From Ovis canadensis (lineage: Eukaryota; Chordata; Mammalia; Artiodactyla; Bovidae), in NCBI RefSeq assembly GCF_042477335.2, contig NC_091262.1, positions 68,310,001 through 68,374,000 of the forward strand: a DNA stretch of 64,000 nucleotides, read 5' to 3'. A model generated the notes under the pieces. The model was not told the DNA's origin, ran no database searches, and was given only the letters and a program-made list of their open reading frames with translations. Both the position numbers and the translations under genes were made by a program. Every line of letters begins with the position of its first letter. The first letter of the stretch is position 1. Positions 41,727 through 53,039 of the stretch are shown in pieces.

Positions 41727-42239
41727 GGGAGTTCCCTTGCGGCTCAGAGAGTAAAGGAGTAAAGCCTCTGCCTACAATGCGGGAGACCCGAGTTTGATCC
41801 CTGGGTCGGGAAGATCCGCTAGAGAAGGAAATGGCAACCCACTCCAGTACTCTTGCCTGGAAAATCCCATGGATGGAGGAGCCTGGTAGGCTATAGTCCA
41901 TGGGGTTGCAAAGAGTCAGATGTTAGGGACCAAACGACGGGCTCTAGGGCCTGAGTCATGTTTACCAGAAAGAGACAGGACATGCGCTCATCCTGCCTGG
42001 CCAATCATGTAACGCCAGCTACTCCTGTAACTGAGACAAAGAACTGCCTGTATATAAGCCGCCATACTCCTTTGTTCAGGACTCTTGTCGGATTCCATTG
42101 TGCTGGAAGAGACTTGGGCCCTAGCGCGCTAGAAATAAACTCCCTTCTTGCCTTTGCATTACTGTGGTGGACTTGCTCTCTCGGTGGGTTCAGAGATACG
42201 GGCTCGGTGCATAACATCAGACATGACTGAGCCACTTTA
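41727..42239 (+). repeat. Bov-tA SINE split by a solo LTR, 13-bp TSD
   Basis: The left part (41727-41920) runs from ggagttcccttgcggctcag to gcaaagagtcaga, and the right part (42217-42239) resumes tcagacatgactgagccac. The SINE's own TSD cttccacatatct is at 41714-41726 and 42240-42252. Confidence 0.95.
41921..42216 (+). mobile_element. Solo ERV LTR (296 bp) inserted in a Bov-tA SINE
   Basis: Begins TGTTAGGGACC and ends GCATAACA, so the tips form the inverted repeat TGTTA...TAACA. Direct repeat tcaga flanks it (41916-41920 and 42217-42221). Inside are CCAAT at 42001-42005, a TATA box TATATAAG at 42051-42058, and a poly(A) signal AATAAA at 42134-42139, giving U3-R-U5 order on the plus strand. 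No internal viral sequence is present, as expected after LTR-LTR recombination. The subfamily is not named with certainty; a ruminant ERV class I or II LTR is likely. Confidence 0.9.
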
Positions 42240-42249
42240 CTTCCACATA

Positions 42250-42640
42250 TCTACACCAAGATAAATTCCTAATGGATCAGAGGTATAAATGGAAAAAATG
42301 AAAATATACAAGTATTTGAATAAAATGGTGCGAATCTCTCTATAACTTGAGATTGAAGAATAGTTTCCTAACTATGGTACAAGTGAAACGACAGGTCAGA
42401 TTAATTACCTTAAAAAACTTTGAATAGTTAAAATATTCAGCAGCAAGGAAAAACATGTGAATAAGGTTGAGAAAAATATTTATAATATATATAAAGATGC
42501 AACATCAATAAATAAAACATTCCTAAAATACTCTAGCACTACAGAAAAAACAGTCTAAAGAAATGAACAGGAGGTTAAAAAATTTGTGGTTCTTAAGTAT
42601 ATGAAAAATTGTTCAACTTCATTTGTAATCAAATGAATTA
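42250..42640 (+). mobile_element. L1 fragment (left half, resumes at 46345)
   Basis: aagataaattcctaatggat, aatggtgcgaatctctctat, gaagaatagtttcctaacta, and atttgtaatcaaatgaatta at the right edge. This is L1 ORF2 3' sequence. Its continuation, ttattaataacaatgc and onward, appears 3.7 kb later. Confidence 0.75.
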
Positions 42641-42653
42641 AAACTATATGGAG

Positions 42654-42918
42654 GGAGAAGGAAATGGCAACCCACTCCAGTGTTCTTGCCTGGAGAATCC
42701 CAGGGACGGGGGAGCCTGGTGGGCTGCAGTCTATGGGGTCGCATAGAGTCGGACACGACTGAAATGACTTAGCAGCAGCAGCAGCATATTCTTTATTGGG
42801 AGAAGGAAATGGCAACCTACTCTGATATTCTTGCCTGGAGAAATCCATGGACAGAGGAGACTGGTGGGCTACAGTCCATGGAGTCATATGGAGTCAGACA
42901 CAACTGAGTGACTAACAT
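42654..42918 (+). repeat. Two Bov-A type SINE monomers
   Basis: 42654-42786: a Bov-A unit ending cttagcagcagcagcagc. 42798-42918: a second, more diverged unit ending cacaactgagtgactaac. Neither has a complete tRNA head. Confidence 0.88.
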
Positions 42919-42926
42919 AACGTAAC

Positions 42927-43735
42927 ATTTGTTGTTACTGTCACTAAATCATGTCCGACCTTGTGACCCCATGAACTGTAGCATGCCAGCTCCTCTGTCC
43001 TCTGCTATTTCCTGGAGTTTGCTCAAATTCATATCCATTGAGTCAGTGATGCCATCTAATCATCTCATCTTCTGCTTCCCCTTCTTTTGCCTTCATTCTT
43101 CCCTAGCATTAGGGTCTTTTTCCAATCAGTTGGCTCTTCATATCAGGTGGCCAAAGTATTGGAGCTTTAGCATCACTCCTTCCACTGAATACTCAGGATT
43201 GATTTCCTTTAGGATTAACTGATTTGATCTTCTTGCTGTCCAAGGGATTCTCAAGAGTCTTTACCAGCACCACAATTCAAAACTATCAATTCTTCAGCAC
43301 TCAGCCTTCCTTATGGTCCAACTCTCACATCTGTACATGACACCTGGAAAAACCATAGCCTTGACTAGATGGACCTTTGTTGGCAAAGTGATGTCTCTGC
43401 TTTTTAATATGCTGTCTAGGTTTGTCATAGCTTTCCTTCCGAGAAGAAAGCATGTTTTAATTTCTTGACTGCAGTCACTGTCCATGGTAATTTTGGAGCC
43501 CAAGAAAATGAAATCTATCACTGTTTCCACTTTTTTCCCTTCTATTTGCCATGATGTGATGAGACTGGAAGCCATGATCTTCATTTTTCTAATGCTGTGT
43601 TTTAAGCCAGCCTTTTCATTCTCCTCTTTCACCCGCATCAAGAGGCTCTTTAATCTCTCTTCACTTTCTGCCATGAGAGTGGTTTCATCTGTGTTCTCTG
43701 AGGCTGTTGCTATTTCTCCTGGCAATTTGTGTGTA
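42927..43735 (-). mobile_element. BovB LINE, older and 5'-truncated
   Basis: aatcatgtccgaccttgtga, catatccattgagtcagtga, aagtattggagctttagcat, and ccatagccttgactagatgg, into the end of RT near 43735 (minus ORF 43770-43294 includes LTLPTKVHLVKAMVFPGVM-like sequence). More diverged than the copies at 9.5 and 31.8 kb. Confidence 0.9.
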
Positions 43736-43739
43736 CATA

Positions 43740-45290
43740 CAATGTGGCAAAATGTGTTACAAAAGCCCACAAGAGTGTCCTTTCCCCAGAAGTTAAAAAC
43801 TGTTAGCTAAAGTTTTTAGTAAATTTTAGAAGGACTGTGGACTTTGATTCAAAAATTCCCACTCTGAAACTTAGTTATTTGACCTTAAACAAATTTTTTA
43901 AATTGCTCAAAAAATGAATCTTTATTTTCTCAGCTCCAAAATGGTCATGCCACATAAACTACACAGTTGTTAGGAATGTATTAATACATAATAAGCACTT
44001 AGCTCTATCTCAGGAACAGAGCAAATGAAGAGTAAACAACAGCTTTTATTACTGTTTTTCTAGAGCGTTGCTTTTCTTTTCTTGCGCTTAAACATTAGAG
44101 TCACTTTCTGTACATAGCCAGCCACCTTTCTTAGGTACGACAGTCAAAAACCATTGGCTTTCTTTGTATTTGGATTCATTTCTGAGATCTCATTAATGGT
44201 GATTAAGTTTTGTTCTTAATGTTTTTTTGGTAAAGATTGATTTCTTTAATAGTTTACTAAGGGATTTTTTTTTTCCCCCAAAGGAAGTAAATTAACATTT
44301 ATTTAGTTCCTCTTTATACCTTGTTCTCTTCTGCTTTCTGATTATAAGAAATCTATGTATCACATGTTTCTATTAAACATAATATTTGATATATTAGAGT
44401 GCTTTATTCCCATTTGGATAATGAAGAATTTGCTATGTGAATATCATTTATTGGGCAAATAGAGAGAAAAATATGATTTGGTTAAGCATTAAGATGAATA
44501 CTCCATTGCCTCTGTATCTGCCTTTTGATCAAAGGTGCCTTTTCTAGGGGTACATACTGAATAGATTTCACTGTTATAGAAAGATCCCAAGGGCACTGAC
44601 TAAAGATTAACTCAAACTGTTTATGGAATACATATTTCTGTTTTCTCAGATAAACTTTAGGAGATGAGTGAATAAGAAATTTGTGCTATGATGTGGCATC
44701 TGGATTTATTCGTAACACAAAATAGATAAACAGTCCAATTATTGTATCTATTGGCTTAGGTTAGCACTGGAAATTACAGGACTATTTCATGTTAAGATTT
44801 GGGCAAAACTTCAAGAATAAAAGATTATAACCAATTTTACCTTTTACAAAGCACCTATCACTTAGAAGAAGGCTAAAATGACTAAATAATACTCAATAAG
44901 GAACTTATCTTTTAATGAAATAAGTAAATGTACTCTGAAATCACAAAAAAATTTTTTAAATTGCCATTTCAGGTTGAATTAATGGAAAACTCTTGCATCA
45001 CAAAAAGGACAGTTATCCTAAAGTGATAAAGTACCACAAACATAAACCTAGAGAAAGCAAAAAATATGAATGTGTTATTATTAAAATTTTTATGGAAACA
45101 AATATTTCCCTATTGTGACATGGTTTATCGAAGATTTGAATTATTATTGTTTTATAAAGCATCTAAATAATGTATAATAAGCACTTTTATAGTATGTAGC
45201 TTTAAAAGTTATTGTTCTGCATCACAAAATAAGTATACCCCAATAAAAAATTCTAATTTAAAAAAAATAAATAAATAAATAATAAAAAAT
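43740..45290. other. AT-rich block ending in an A-rich tail, possible retrocopied transcript
   Basis: No coding similarity recognised. A MIR-like piece lies at about 43835-44020. The right end reads ccaataaaaaattctaattt then A-rich (aaat)n just before a duplicated L1 target site at 45291. That is how the 3' end of a retrotransposed RNA would look (see findings). Confidence 0.4.
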
Positions 45291-45304
45291 AAAACTATAT
45301 GGAG

Positions 45305-46338
45305 GCCTCTTTTTGTGCCCAGCACAACCACAGGTAGAGGTCCCAAGAAGCACCTGGAGGCTGTAGCAGCTCCAAAAAACTGGATGCTGGATAAACTGAT
45401 CGGTGCGTTTGCCCCTCGGCCATCTACTGGTCCCCACAAGCTGAGGGAATGTCTCCCCCTAATCATTTCCCTAGACTTAAGTATGCCCTAACAGGAGATG
45501 AAGTAAAGATTTGCAGCAGCATTTCATTTAGATCAATGGCAAAGTCCCACCAATAACCTACCCTGCTGATTTTATGGATGTCATCAGCATTATTAGACTG
45601 GAGAGAATTTTCGTTTGATCTATGACATGAAGGGTCGCTCTGCTCTTCATCATATTACACCTGACAAGGCCAAGTGTAAGTTGTGCAAAGTGAGAAAGAT
45701 CTTTGTGGGAACAAAAGGAATCCTTCATCTGGAGACCCATATGCTCGCACCATCCTTTACCCTGATCCCCTCATCAAAGTGAAGGACACCATTCAAATTG
45801 CCTTGGAGACAGACAAGATTACTGGTTTCATTACATTAGTAACCTGTGCATGGTGACTGGAAGTGCTAAACTGAAAAGAATTGGTGTGATTACCAACCGG
45901 AAGAGACATCCAGGTTCTTTAGATGTAGTTCATGTGGAAGACTCCAACGGCAACAACTTTGCCACTCAGCTCTCAAACATTTTCATTATTGGCAAAGGCA
46001 ACAAACCATGGATCTCTCTTCCCCGAGGAAAGGGTATTTGCTTTACCACTGCTGAGGAGAGAGACAAAAGACTGGCAGCCAAACAGAGAATGGATAAAAT
46101 GATTTCCATATGACGTGACTGGAAAAGTCTTTGTACTTAATTAAAGGCTTTCCTTGTGGCTCAGCTAGTAAAGAATCTGCCTGCAATGCAGGAGACCTGG
46201 TTTTGACCTCTGGGTTTGGAAGATCCCCTGGAGAAGGGAAAGGCTACCCACTCCAGTATTCTGGCCTGGAGGATTCCATGGACTGTATAGTCCATGGGGT
46301 CGCAAAATTAAAAGAAAATGCCACAAAAAAACACACCA
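45305..46338 (+). pseudogene. RPS4X: RPS4X processed pseudogene
   Basis: An intronless copy of ribosomal protein S4 mRNA. The 5'UTR-like cctctttttgtgccc is retained, then the CDS from about 45330 (the start codon ATG has become aca) to about 46097. Recognisable pieces: [17 protein letters not shown]-like at the start, [15 protein letters not shown] in the middle, and, in an open frame from 45850, [20 protein letters not shown] and [18 protein letters not shown] near the end. Several indels and stops disable it. The 3'UTR with poly(A) signal attaaa is split by a Bov-tA SINE (46146-46306), and a short A-rich tail follows. The gene product would be a 40S ribosomal subunit protein, but this copy cannot make it. 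Confidence 0.95.
46146..46306 (+). repeat. Bov-tA SINE in the RPS4X pseudogene 3'UTR
   Basis: ggctttccttgtggctcagc, cccactccagtattctggcc, ending tccatggggtcgcaa. Short TSD aattaaa at 46139-46145 and just after 46306. Lacks the last part of the Bov-A unit. Confidence 0.88.
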
Positions 46339-46344
46339 AAAAAC

Positions 46345-47060
46345 AACTATATGGAGTTATTAATAACAATGCTTTCCTGACAATATACTTTTGGTGAGGC
46401 TATGAGAAACAGGCACATTCATCCATCCCCGTGAGAACACTGAATGAGACCTCTGGAAATAGATCTGGAAAATTTAGCAAGATTACATTTGCATTTACTC
46501 ATTAATCTAACAGTTCTACTTCTAAGAAATTATCAAAAAATACACACTGGCAAGAAATATATAAAGACAAATGCATAAGGCTAATAATTACAGGTCTATT
46601 TGTAAAAGCAAAAGAATAATACCTTATGCTTTTTACTTTAGTATTTGAGAGACCAAAAGGCAACAAACCAAGAATTTTAAGCTCTAATGCCCACCAACAA
46701 AAGGGTGGGTGAAAGAAACCCATGGCATATCCACACAATGGAATACTATGTAGCTGTGAATGGGAATGAGGAATCTCTGTATATACTACTCTGCAGGGTC
46801 TTCCTGATCCAAGGATGGAAGAGAAGTATGTGTACAGCATGCCAGTATTTATTTAAGAAAGGGGGAGGTTACAAATGTATATACCCACTTTTTTTTTTTT
46901 TTAAGGAAATATAACTTGGTATATTTTTAAAAAGGTTACCTACCAGAGGAGGGAGAGAACAGAGTGGAGGGGATAGAGATAAAGCTACACATCTTTGAAC
47001 ATATTCCATTTTTATAGATTTGACTGTGGAATTAAGGTAGTATTTTACATAATTATAAAG
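46345..47060 (+). mobile_element. L1 fragment (right half of the copy at 42250)
   Basis: aactatatggagttattaat, ggtgaggctatgagaaacag, taacagttctacttctaaga, ccacacaatggaatactatg, ending in 3'UTR-like sequence near 47060. Continues the L1 broken off at 42640. Confidence 0.8.
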
Positions 47061-47407
47061 CAAAATTAAACCTTAAAAACAACAATTTGAAAATAAAAGG
47101 AAACAAAGGAACCCAATGTTCAGTTAGCAGTCTAACCATACCATACCAAGTAACTTTAAAACAGTAATTTGATCGGCCATCCCTAGAGAGGTGTGCCTTA
47201 AAAAATCTTATACCACTTCACATAGTTGCTGAAGATGTTATTTGTATTCTGAAATGGTTACTGTGCACTGCCATGATACATAATTATCTGACATTTCTAA
47301 CTCTATCATCCCTGGTCATCATTCGTGACCTGGGATTTTTAGTAAAGGAGGAAAGAGAGAAAGACATAAGGCTGAGATATTAAACATAAACCCTGCAGTC
47401 TGATTTT

Positions 47408-47566
47408 TTTTTATGTTTTATTTATTTGGCTGCTCTGAGTTTTAGTTTTGGCATACCGGATCTTTATTGCATCATGTGGGATCTAGTTCCCTTACCAGGG
47501 ATTGAACCCAAGCTGCCTGCATTGGGAGCATGGAGTCTTAGCCACTGGACCACCAGGGAAGTCCCT
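47408..47566 (-). repeat. CHR-type SINE
   Basis: tttatttatttggctgctct at the left, ccagggattgaacccaagct, and right end gaccaccagggaagtccct, the reverse complement of the CHR head. Confidence 0.85.
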
Positions 47567-48186
47567 ATAGTCGGATTTTGAAGTGAAAATAACAGAATAA
47601 ATGTATATATATAAACAATATTATACACACTAACTATATAAATTATGCATATAACAAAATACATACAAGATACAAATGTATAAAATGTATAATTAAGAAA
47701 AAAATTATATTTTTGAGCTCTGTCAACTGAAAAGGGTTAGAAATTACGACCAACCCAGTAGCACAGAGCACTCCTAGCACCAGATGGGGTCCCTAAACAT
47801 TGTTTCCCTCTAAGGACATAGAATTCCTTGGGCAAACAGCTGATTCTAGACCTAGGACAGAAAAAGTCAAGATAAATTTGGAATCATTACACACTAGATA
47901 GCAATAAAGCTATCAGTGATGACTAAGGTCATAGAAACTTTGGAGCCAAGCTGAGCAGGCCTTCAGTAGTCACAGATGGGACAAACCGATCATCCACTGT
48001 AGTAACTGCAGTTGATGAAAACATAGCAGGCATGCTGAAATCCATGAGTTCACAGTAACACAATTATGACAATTTTAAAAAATTGATCACCACTAGAAGA
48101 TGCTAATGGATCAACTCATTATTTGAATCCAAGCCATTAAAGGGAAAGAATCAAGCATTTATCATACCTTTCCTACATCACAAATC

Positions 48187-49583
48187 CTAAAAGATGATGT
48201 TGTGAAAGTGCTGCACTCAATATACCAGCAAATTTGGGAAACTCAGCAGTGGCCACAGGACTGGAAAAGGTCAATTTTCATTCCAATCACAAAGAAAGGC
48301 AATGTCAAAGAATGTTCAAACTACCAAACTATTGTGCTCACCTCACATGCTAGCAAAGTAATGCTCAAAATTCTCCAAGCCAGGCTTCAACAGAACGTGA
48401 ACTGAGAACTTCCAGGTGCTCAAGCCGGATTTAGAAAAGGCAGAAGAACCAAAAATCAAATTGCCAACATATGGTGGATCATAGAAAAAGCAAGGGAATT
48501 CCAAGAACACCTATCTCTGCTTCACTGACTATGCTAAAGCCTTTGACTGTGTGGATCACAACAAACTGGAAAATTCTTAAAGAGATGGGAATACCAGACC
48601 AACTTACCTGCCTCCTGAGAAATCTGTATGCAGGTCAAGAAGCAACAGAACCAGACACGGAACAATGGACTGGGTCCAAATTGGGAAAGGATTATGTCAA
48701 GGCTGTAGACCGTCACCCTACTTATTTAACTTATATGCAGAGTACATCATGTGAAATGCCGGGGTGGATGAAGCACAAGCTGCAATCAAGATTGCCGGAA
48801 GAAATATTAATAACCTCAGATATGCAGATGACACAACCCTTATGGCAGAAAGCAAAGAACTGAAGAGCCTCTTGATGAAAGTGAAAGAGAGTGAAAAAGC
48901 TGGCTTAAAACTCAACATTCAAAAAACTAAGATCATGGTATCCAGTCCCAGAACTTAATGGCAAATAGAAGGGGACACAATGGAAACAGTGACAGAGTTT
49001 ATTTTCTTGGGTTGCAAAATCACTGCAGATGGTGACTGCAGCCATGAAATTAAAAGACACTTGCTCCTTGGAAGAAAAGCTATTACCAACCTAGACAGCA
49101 TATTAAAAAGCAAAGACATTACTTTGCTAACAAAGGTCCATATAGTCAAAGCTATGGTTTTTCCAGTAGTCAAGTATGGATGCGAGAATTGGACCATTAA
49201 AGAAAGCTGAGTACTGAAGAATTGATGCTTTGGAACTGTGGCATTGGAGAAGACTCCTGAGAGTCCCTTGGACTGCAAGGAGATCATACCAGTCCATCCT
49301 AAAGGAAATCAGTCCTGAACATTCACTGGGAGAACTGATGCTGAAGCTGAAACACCAATACTCTGGCCACCTGATGCAAAGAACTGACTCATTTGAAAAA
49401 AGCCTGATGCTGGGAAAGACTGAAGGCAGGAGAAGAGGACAGAGGATGAGATGGTTGGATGGCATCACCGATTTGACGCACATGAGTTTGAGCAAGCTCC
49501 AGGAGTTGGTGAGGGACAGGGAAGCCTGGCATGCCGCAGTCCAGGGGGCTGCTAAGAGTCGGATACGACTGAGCAACTGAACT
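48187..49583 (+). mobile_element. BovB LINE, 5'-truncated, plus strand
   Basis: Starts inside the pre-RT linker (aaaagatgatgttgtgaaag). The RT region is at 48420-48950 with NNLRYADDTTLMAESKELK. The C-terminal part is at 48980-49580, with FIFLGCKITADGDCSHEIK and [16 protein letters not shown]. 3' terminus gtcggatacgactgagcaac at 49583. Numerous frameshifts. Confidence 0.94.
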
Positions 49584-50184
49584 TCCTATATTAACTGTAC
49601 AAGTGGGTTACCAAACAGATGAGGGTCAGTTTTTCCTTATAAAAGCACCCCAGTTTTTAGAGAAGGAATGACAGAATATCACCATTTCTCAATCTTAACG
49701 AAGTAACAGAGGCAGGCATTGGTTATGAAGGGCTGCTAACATCACAAAAACAGAAACCACCAGACAACAGGGCCTTCTGATAGAAGATCATAACACCACC
49801 TATAACCACCACACACACACCAAAATAAAACGAAGTCAATAGACTTGATCCAAGCATTAATTTGTAAGAAATAAAGAGAAAAGAAAAGCATTTTAAACCA
49901 TAACAGAAAGATGCAATCAGCAAATGTAGATAAAATTAGACTCAAACTTTCCATTGTCTACAGCAACTTCACAATTTTAGATTCTGAAACCAAGCTAATG
50001 AAGGTCAAGTTCTGAGTTATTATACTTAATTGACACCTACGCTACAAAACCGTAATGCTGAAATCAGCTGGGAGGCAATTATCTGCTACAATAAGAGCAA
50101 ACAAATGGTGAGGAGAAACAAGAATTGTTTAAATTTCTTTTCCACATTTCAGTTCTCACAGAATTCAACTAATTATGGCATATA

Positions 50185-50275
50185 ATTTTTTAAATTTATT
50201 TATTGTTTAATTGAAGGATAATTGCTTTACTGAATTTTGTTGTTTGCTGTCAAACCTCAAGAGGCATATAATTTT
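50185..50275. repeat. Short ruminant LINE-derived fragment
   Basis: ttgtttaattgaaggataat and ttactgaattttgttgtttg, a phrase also found at 63348-63400. Both look like pieces of a bovine-type LINE; I cannot place them exactly. Confidence 0.5.
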
Positions 50276-51679
50276 AACGCTGAACCTATGGAACAAGGTG
50301 GCATATTTTCCTTTTATCTGAGATTGACTTTCATTATATCTGGAGTTAACAAAAGTAAAATTAGAAGCCTGTTATACAAATCACTCACTGTACATAGATT
50401 CCAAAATAATACAGAAGCAAGCAAGTCCCCAAAGCCATTACCACATCCAGTAAAAGCTCGAAGTTATAGAATTAACCCATCTACTGAAAAACTGGTTAGG
50501 AAAAACGTGAAATTCTGTTAATTTATAAAGATTACTGCTTAAAATGCAACAGGTTTTTTTATTGTTTAAAAGTACAGTTTTTGACTTGAACAGTGGATTT
50601 GGGACATAAATCTAAGTAAATGAAATATAACACTGATACACAGTAAGAAAACCTGTCTAATTCTACATGGATAAAAATAAGCTCATAATTTCTTAACCGT
50701 ATTATAAAGTTTTGACTCAAGCAAGAAACCAAAAAGCCTCAGAACAGAAACTCAGAGGAAAATTAAAATACATACAATCAAATAATATACAGTAATAGAT
50801 ATGAATGATTAATGATGGAAAAACCTAATTTAATCCTAGTTTCAACAGCCTCCTCCCTCAAAACGTTTCCAAAGCTCTAAGCAAGTAGCTAAAATGACTA
50901 ATTGCAGTAATTACTTTCCAATGGAAACACCCACAAAATGTGCCGTAGTGCAAATGTAGATGGTGTAACCTCAGAAAACTGTTGTGAGGATTTAATGAGT
51001 TAATATTAAGGACTCGGCAGAGTGTATGGCACACAGCAAACAGTAAATAATAGTATAAGTATAATTACTTGTTAATGTTAAGAGCACTTTTCATTCACAT
51101 AGCATTTCTTCACAATAACTTCTTAAACTATACAAAATTCTTAACAGTTTACAGAATGCACTTATTTCCAATATCCCTCGATGTCTATAAATTTGAGTAA
51201 GAACAAGGAAAAAACTATAGTGGTTAATCCAACCAATATATATTTTATTCTGACTATGGAAATAAGGGATGTTTTTAGGGCAACTGTGTTTATCTTAACT
51301 TCAGTTCAAAAAATTAAGGTATGTATCACACATTCTTATAATCCATTAATTTAACTAAACTTTCTTGAAACTACTATTTTAACTTTCTAAAATCTGAATT
51401 TGCTATTTGCAATGTATTCTTAATTACTCCCTTTCAACTTTCAGAGGTGTACTATTAATATACCCAATAGTGTATTCCACTACTCTGAAATTTAAGAAAG
51501 TTTTATCATATCTCTATATATAGATAAACACAAAACAAAAGTCAATGCACAATGTCTAGAATTCCCTTGATCCCTAGAATTAAAGAATAAGATTTTTTTA
51601 AATTTGTTTCATGACAGAAATAATCAGAACACACATTAAATGGATGAGATTTATTTTCCACAAAATAACCCTCAAAGAT

Positions 51680-51879
51680 GGGCTTCCCTGGCGCCTCAGC
51701 CGGTAAAGAATCTGCTTGCAATGCGGAAGACCTGGGATGGATACTTGGGTAGGCAAGATCCCCTGGAGAAAGCAAAGTCTACCCACAATCCAGTATTCTA
51801 GCCTGGAAAATTCCATGGACTGTATAGTCACTCCATGGGGTCTCAAAGAGTTGGACCCGACTCAGGGACTTTCACTTTC
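51680..51879 (+). repeat. Bov-tA SINE with a near-perfect 13-bp TSD
   Basis: gggcttccctggcgcctcag head and gttggacccgactcaggg tail. TSD aaccctcaaagat at 51667-51679 and aaccctaaaagat at 51880-51892, one mismatch. Confidence 0.93.
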
Positions 51880-53039
51880 AACCCTAAAAGATAATCAGTA
51901 AGATATGGGATGCTGATAAGGTCCCATTTCCTAAATATCCATCATAGAGAATAATGCATCTTCCAAGTCTTCATCAAGGAAATTAAAGGTAATAGATATA
52001 AAACAGATTGCAATCTATAACACAGTGCTCTACAGGGCCCTAAGAAAAGGGGGTTAAAATGAAAACTCATCTTGCTTTATTTCAAGGAAAAGGATATAAG
52101 TAGTTGATTTAAGCATTCAAACCTCTTGAAAAGTATTGTTTATAGAGAGAACAGGTAATTCTTAAACTTCTACCATAATTTTAATGATGCTATATAATTC
52201 ACGACTTTCCAAGTTCATTTTCTTTGTTCCATGATTACCACACAACTTCCCAAGTTCTTGGATACAGGAAAGAATGCACTGGATTTTCAACCTGAACATT
52301 CTGATCACTGGAAAGAATTATCTTCTATTCCAACATAAACTGGCATTCTAATGTTACATTCTGATGTGTATATCATTCTTTTGGTTTAGTCTGAATTGAG
52401 TTCCTGATATCTTAGCATACAGCATACATGAGTAAAAGTATGAATTTGACCTTCTTTCACTGGATATATGAGAAACTGACATTCTTCCTCATCGACAACT
52501 GTCAAAATCATGTCTTGGTTTTCACTCTTCTGCCCTTATCCAACCCACAAAATTTAAAAAAAAAAGTTTTTGGTCTACTGAAATTTAGTCAAACCAAATC
52601 AAGGTAGATTCATTTAAACACTAACATGATTAATTAAAATCAACTAACATCCTAGAATTTAAACCAAAGCAGAAGGATGCATGTTTACACAGGCTTCATT
52701 TACATTTATTCTACTTCCAAAAGAAAAGGAAAAAAGAAACCTATAATAATCAAATTGTACTTTAAGACAATATCCAGAAATGATTTTTGAACTTGCCTTA
52801 CTTATCCAGCAAATATTTTTATAAAATTGGTTTGTCATTCTAAGGACTTAAGGATTCAGGAGACATTCTGTGCGGTACAGAACTGGATAGGAACACTTGC
52901 ATTTTAAGTGCATAAGCTGGAGACTTCAAATGATAACAGAATTTTCTCACTGGGTCATTCAAAAACAATTGTATTATTACTTCCCCAAAATATTCTCTTC
53001 CACACTTGAAAGAACTCTGCCTCACACTAGGCACTCCGG

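Larger units (their letters stand above)
29037..53000 (-). other. KLHL28: KLHL28 intron 1 (5'UTR intron, right end approximate)
   Basis: No coding exon was recognised from the KLHL28 ATG exon to the promoter region near 53-54 kb, so this roughly 24 kb is inferred to be the intron separating the 5'UTR exon(s) from the coding exons. It holds most of the retroelements listed below. Unassigned stretches over 300 bp without recognisable repeats: 30480-31267, 34863-35214, 40320-40940, 47570-48186, 49590-50180, 51070-51665 and 51895-53000. Low-grade MIR fragments occur at about 39010-39120, 39625-39765, 41375-41520 and 50960-51065. Confidence 0.6.

Noticed and set aside
45850-46113. Open 87-codon frame matching RPS4X C-terminus as a functional small gene
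   Set aside because: It is the undamaged tail of a processed pseudogene with a lost start codon and upstream frameshifts. Nothing suggests independent expression.
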